This document shows, in pieces, positions 63,321-64,000 of a DNA stretch of 64,000 nucleotides (position 1 is the first letter of the stretch; every line of letters begins with the position of its first letter). The notes under the pieces are model-generated. The model searched no databases. It saw only the letters and a list, made by a program, of their open reading frames with translations, and was not told where the DNA came from. Location: assembly GCA_965223045.1 (NCBI GenBank), contig CBDCVN010000013.1, positions 186,001 to 250,000 on the forward strand. Direction: 5' to 3'. A program made the translations under genes and the position numbers. This stretch comes from CBDCVN01 sp965223045. GTDB taxonomy: Bacteria; Deinococcota; Deinococci; Deinococcales; Trueperaceae.

Positions 63321-63896
63321 ATGCTAGCGGTTAGTCAACAAAATCATTTAAAGATTGAAGAATATTTAGAATTTGAAGAGTCAGCAGAGCTCAAAAGCGA
63401 ATATTATGATGGGGAGGTTATTCCTTTGGCTGGAGCATCGATAAACCATAATAGAATTGCTGGAAACTTATATGCTTTTCTTAATCTAGCATTTAGGGGA
63501 AAACCCTACCATGCATTTATGAGCGACATGCGCTTATGGATACCTATCCAGAAAAGCTTTACCTATCCTGATATTATGGTGATAGATGGCGAGCCTGATT
63601 TTGCCTTTGATCGCAGTGATACTATAACTAATCCTTGTATGATTGCAGAAGTGCTGTCTGGGTCAACTGCAATGTATGATCGGGGAGACAAGTTTGAAAT
63701 GTACCGCTCAATAAAAAGCCTTAAAGAATATCTTTTGGTAAGCCAAGAAGTTATAGCAGTAGAGCACTTTGTAAAGGACCCTGAGGGGAAATGGCTGCTA
63801 AAAGACAATTATCAAGGTGAAAACAAAATAATTAAGCTTGACTCACTAACCTTTGTATTATCCTTAAGCGATCTTTATGATAAGGTGACTTTTTAA
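63321..63896 (+). CDS. Uma2-family (DUF820) restriction-like protein
   Basis: 191 residues. KIEEYLEFEESAELKSEYYDGEVIPLAGAS, split here as YLEFEESAELKSEYYDGEV and LAGAS, then MSDMRLWIP, FTYPDIMVIDG and PCMIAEVLSGST, DRGDKFEMYRSI. This is the full Uma2 pattern with PD-(D/E)XK-like Asp (PDI) and Glu (AEV). It is similar to the gene at 27.2 kb. Stands alone near the window edge; 63897-64000 holds nothing recognisable. Confidence 0.87.
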   Translation: MLAVSQQNHLKIEEYLEFEESAELKSEYYDGEVIPLAGASINHNRIAGNLYAFLNLAFRGKPYHAFMSDMRLWIPIQKSFTYPDIMVIDGEPDFAFDRSDTITNPCMIAEVLSGSTAMYDRGDKFEMYRSIKSLKEYLLVSQEVIAVEHFVKDPEGKWLLKDNYQGENKIIKLDSLTFVLSLSDLYDKVTF

Positions 63897-64000
63897 AGCT
63901 TAGAGTCTATCACATTCTCTTCCTAAATTTTAATGTGTTGAAGCACATATTACAATGTTGTGGATGCTATTAGTACATAATTAAAAATGATTACTTATGA

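Noticed and set aside
1..64000. tRNA or rRNA genes
   Set aside because: No T-loop GTTCRANNC with matching acceptor stem and no rRNA-like conserved segment was seen by eye on either strand; a covariance search would be decisive.

Overview
The window is AT-rich (roughly 37-40% G+C by eye, not computed) chromosomal DNA from a bacterium with an outer membrane. A TamB-like protein of about 3050 residues, BamE-like sequence and several lipoproteins support this. Housekeeping genes present are pcrA/uvrD, dnaB, guaA, apt, trpC, acyP and uvrA. The giant TamB, the DUF4331/DUF4394/DUF2330 proteins and the style of trpC and uvrA would fit a low-G+C relative of Deinococcota. That placement is inference; 16S or marker-gene data are needed.

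Layout. 1-6.2 kb: end of an ECF sigma factor, its RskA-like anti-sigma, two secreted DUF4331/DUF4394 proteins, and a TPR gene cut by an IS481-like element. 6.4-13.3 kb: PcrA helicase, a GGDEF protein, a small P-loop kinase-like protein, a PadR/membrane-protein pair and a DUF2330 protein. 13.6-19.7 kb: an integron-like cassette region without an integrase. It has three attC-like sites and carries a large PD-(D/E)XK protein, a HigBA pair with a broken toxin, a frameshifted unknown gene, a MazEF-like pair, an ATP-grasp gene and a small ORF. 19.7-27.8 kb: an IS5-like element next to dnaB, then guaA, a pseudokinase, apt, acyP-trpC and a Uma2 gene.

27.9-36.7 kb: one long gene for a CHAT protease - STAND NTPase - WD40 (14 repeats) protein of about 1700 residues. 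It resembles bacterial NLR/defence proteins and has been broken by three different insertion sequences (IS3, IS701, IS5-like). Removing the two internal elements restores the reading frame. 36.9-51.2 kb: tamB with a small membrane-protein gene, a decayed Uma2 gene, and uvrA with an overlapping membrane-protein gene.

51.4-62.4 kb: a minus-strand island of secreted proteins. It encodes three cholesterol-dependent-cytolysin-like proteins, a GH114 glycosidase, and two proteins each built from two copies of an approximately 90-residue domain I do not recognise. Two genes of this island share a promoter with ACTGAT repeats at 11-bp spacing and a 5'-UTR hairpin that would cover the ribosome binding site. 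They therefore look co-regulated. The window ends with an unknown gene and another Uma2 gene.

An octamer palindrome, GCTCGAGC (core CTCGAG), is strongly over-represented in the resident genes. It appears absent from the insertion sequences, the CHAT-STAND gene and much of the cytolysin island, so it behaves like a HIP-type genome signature that marks resident versus acquired DNA.
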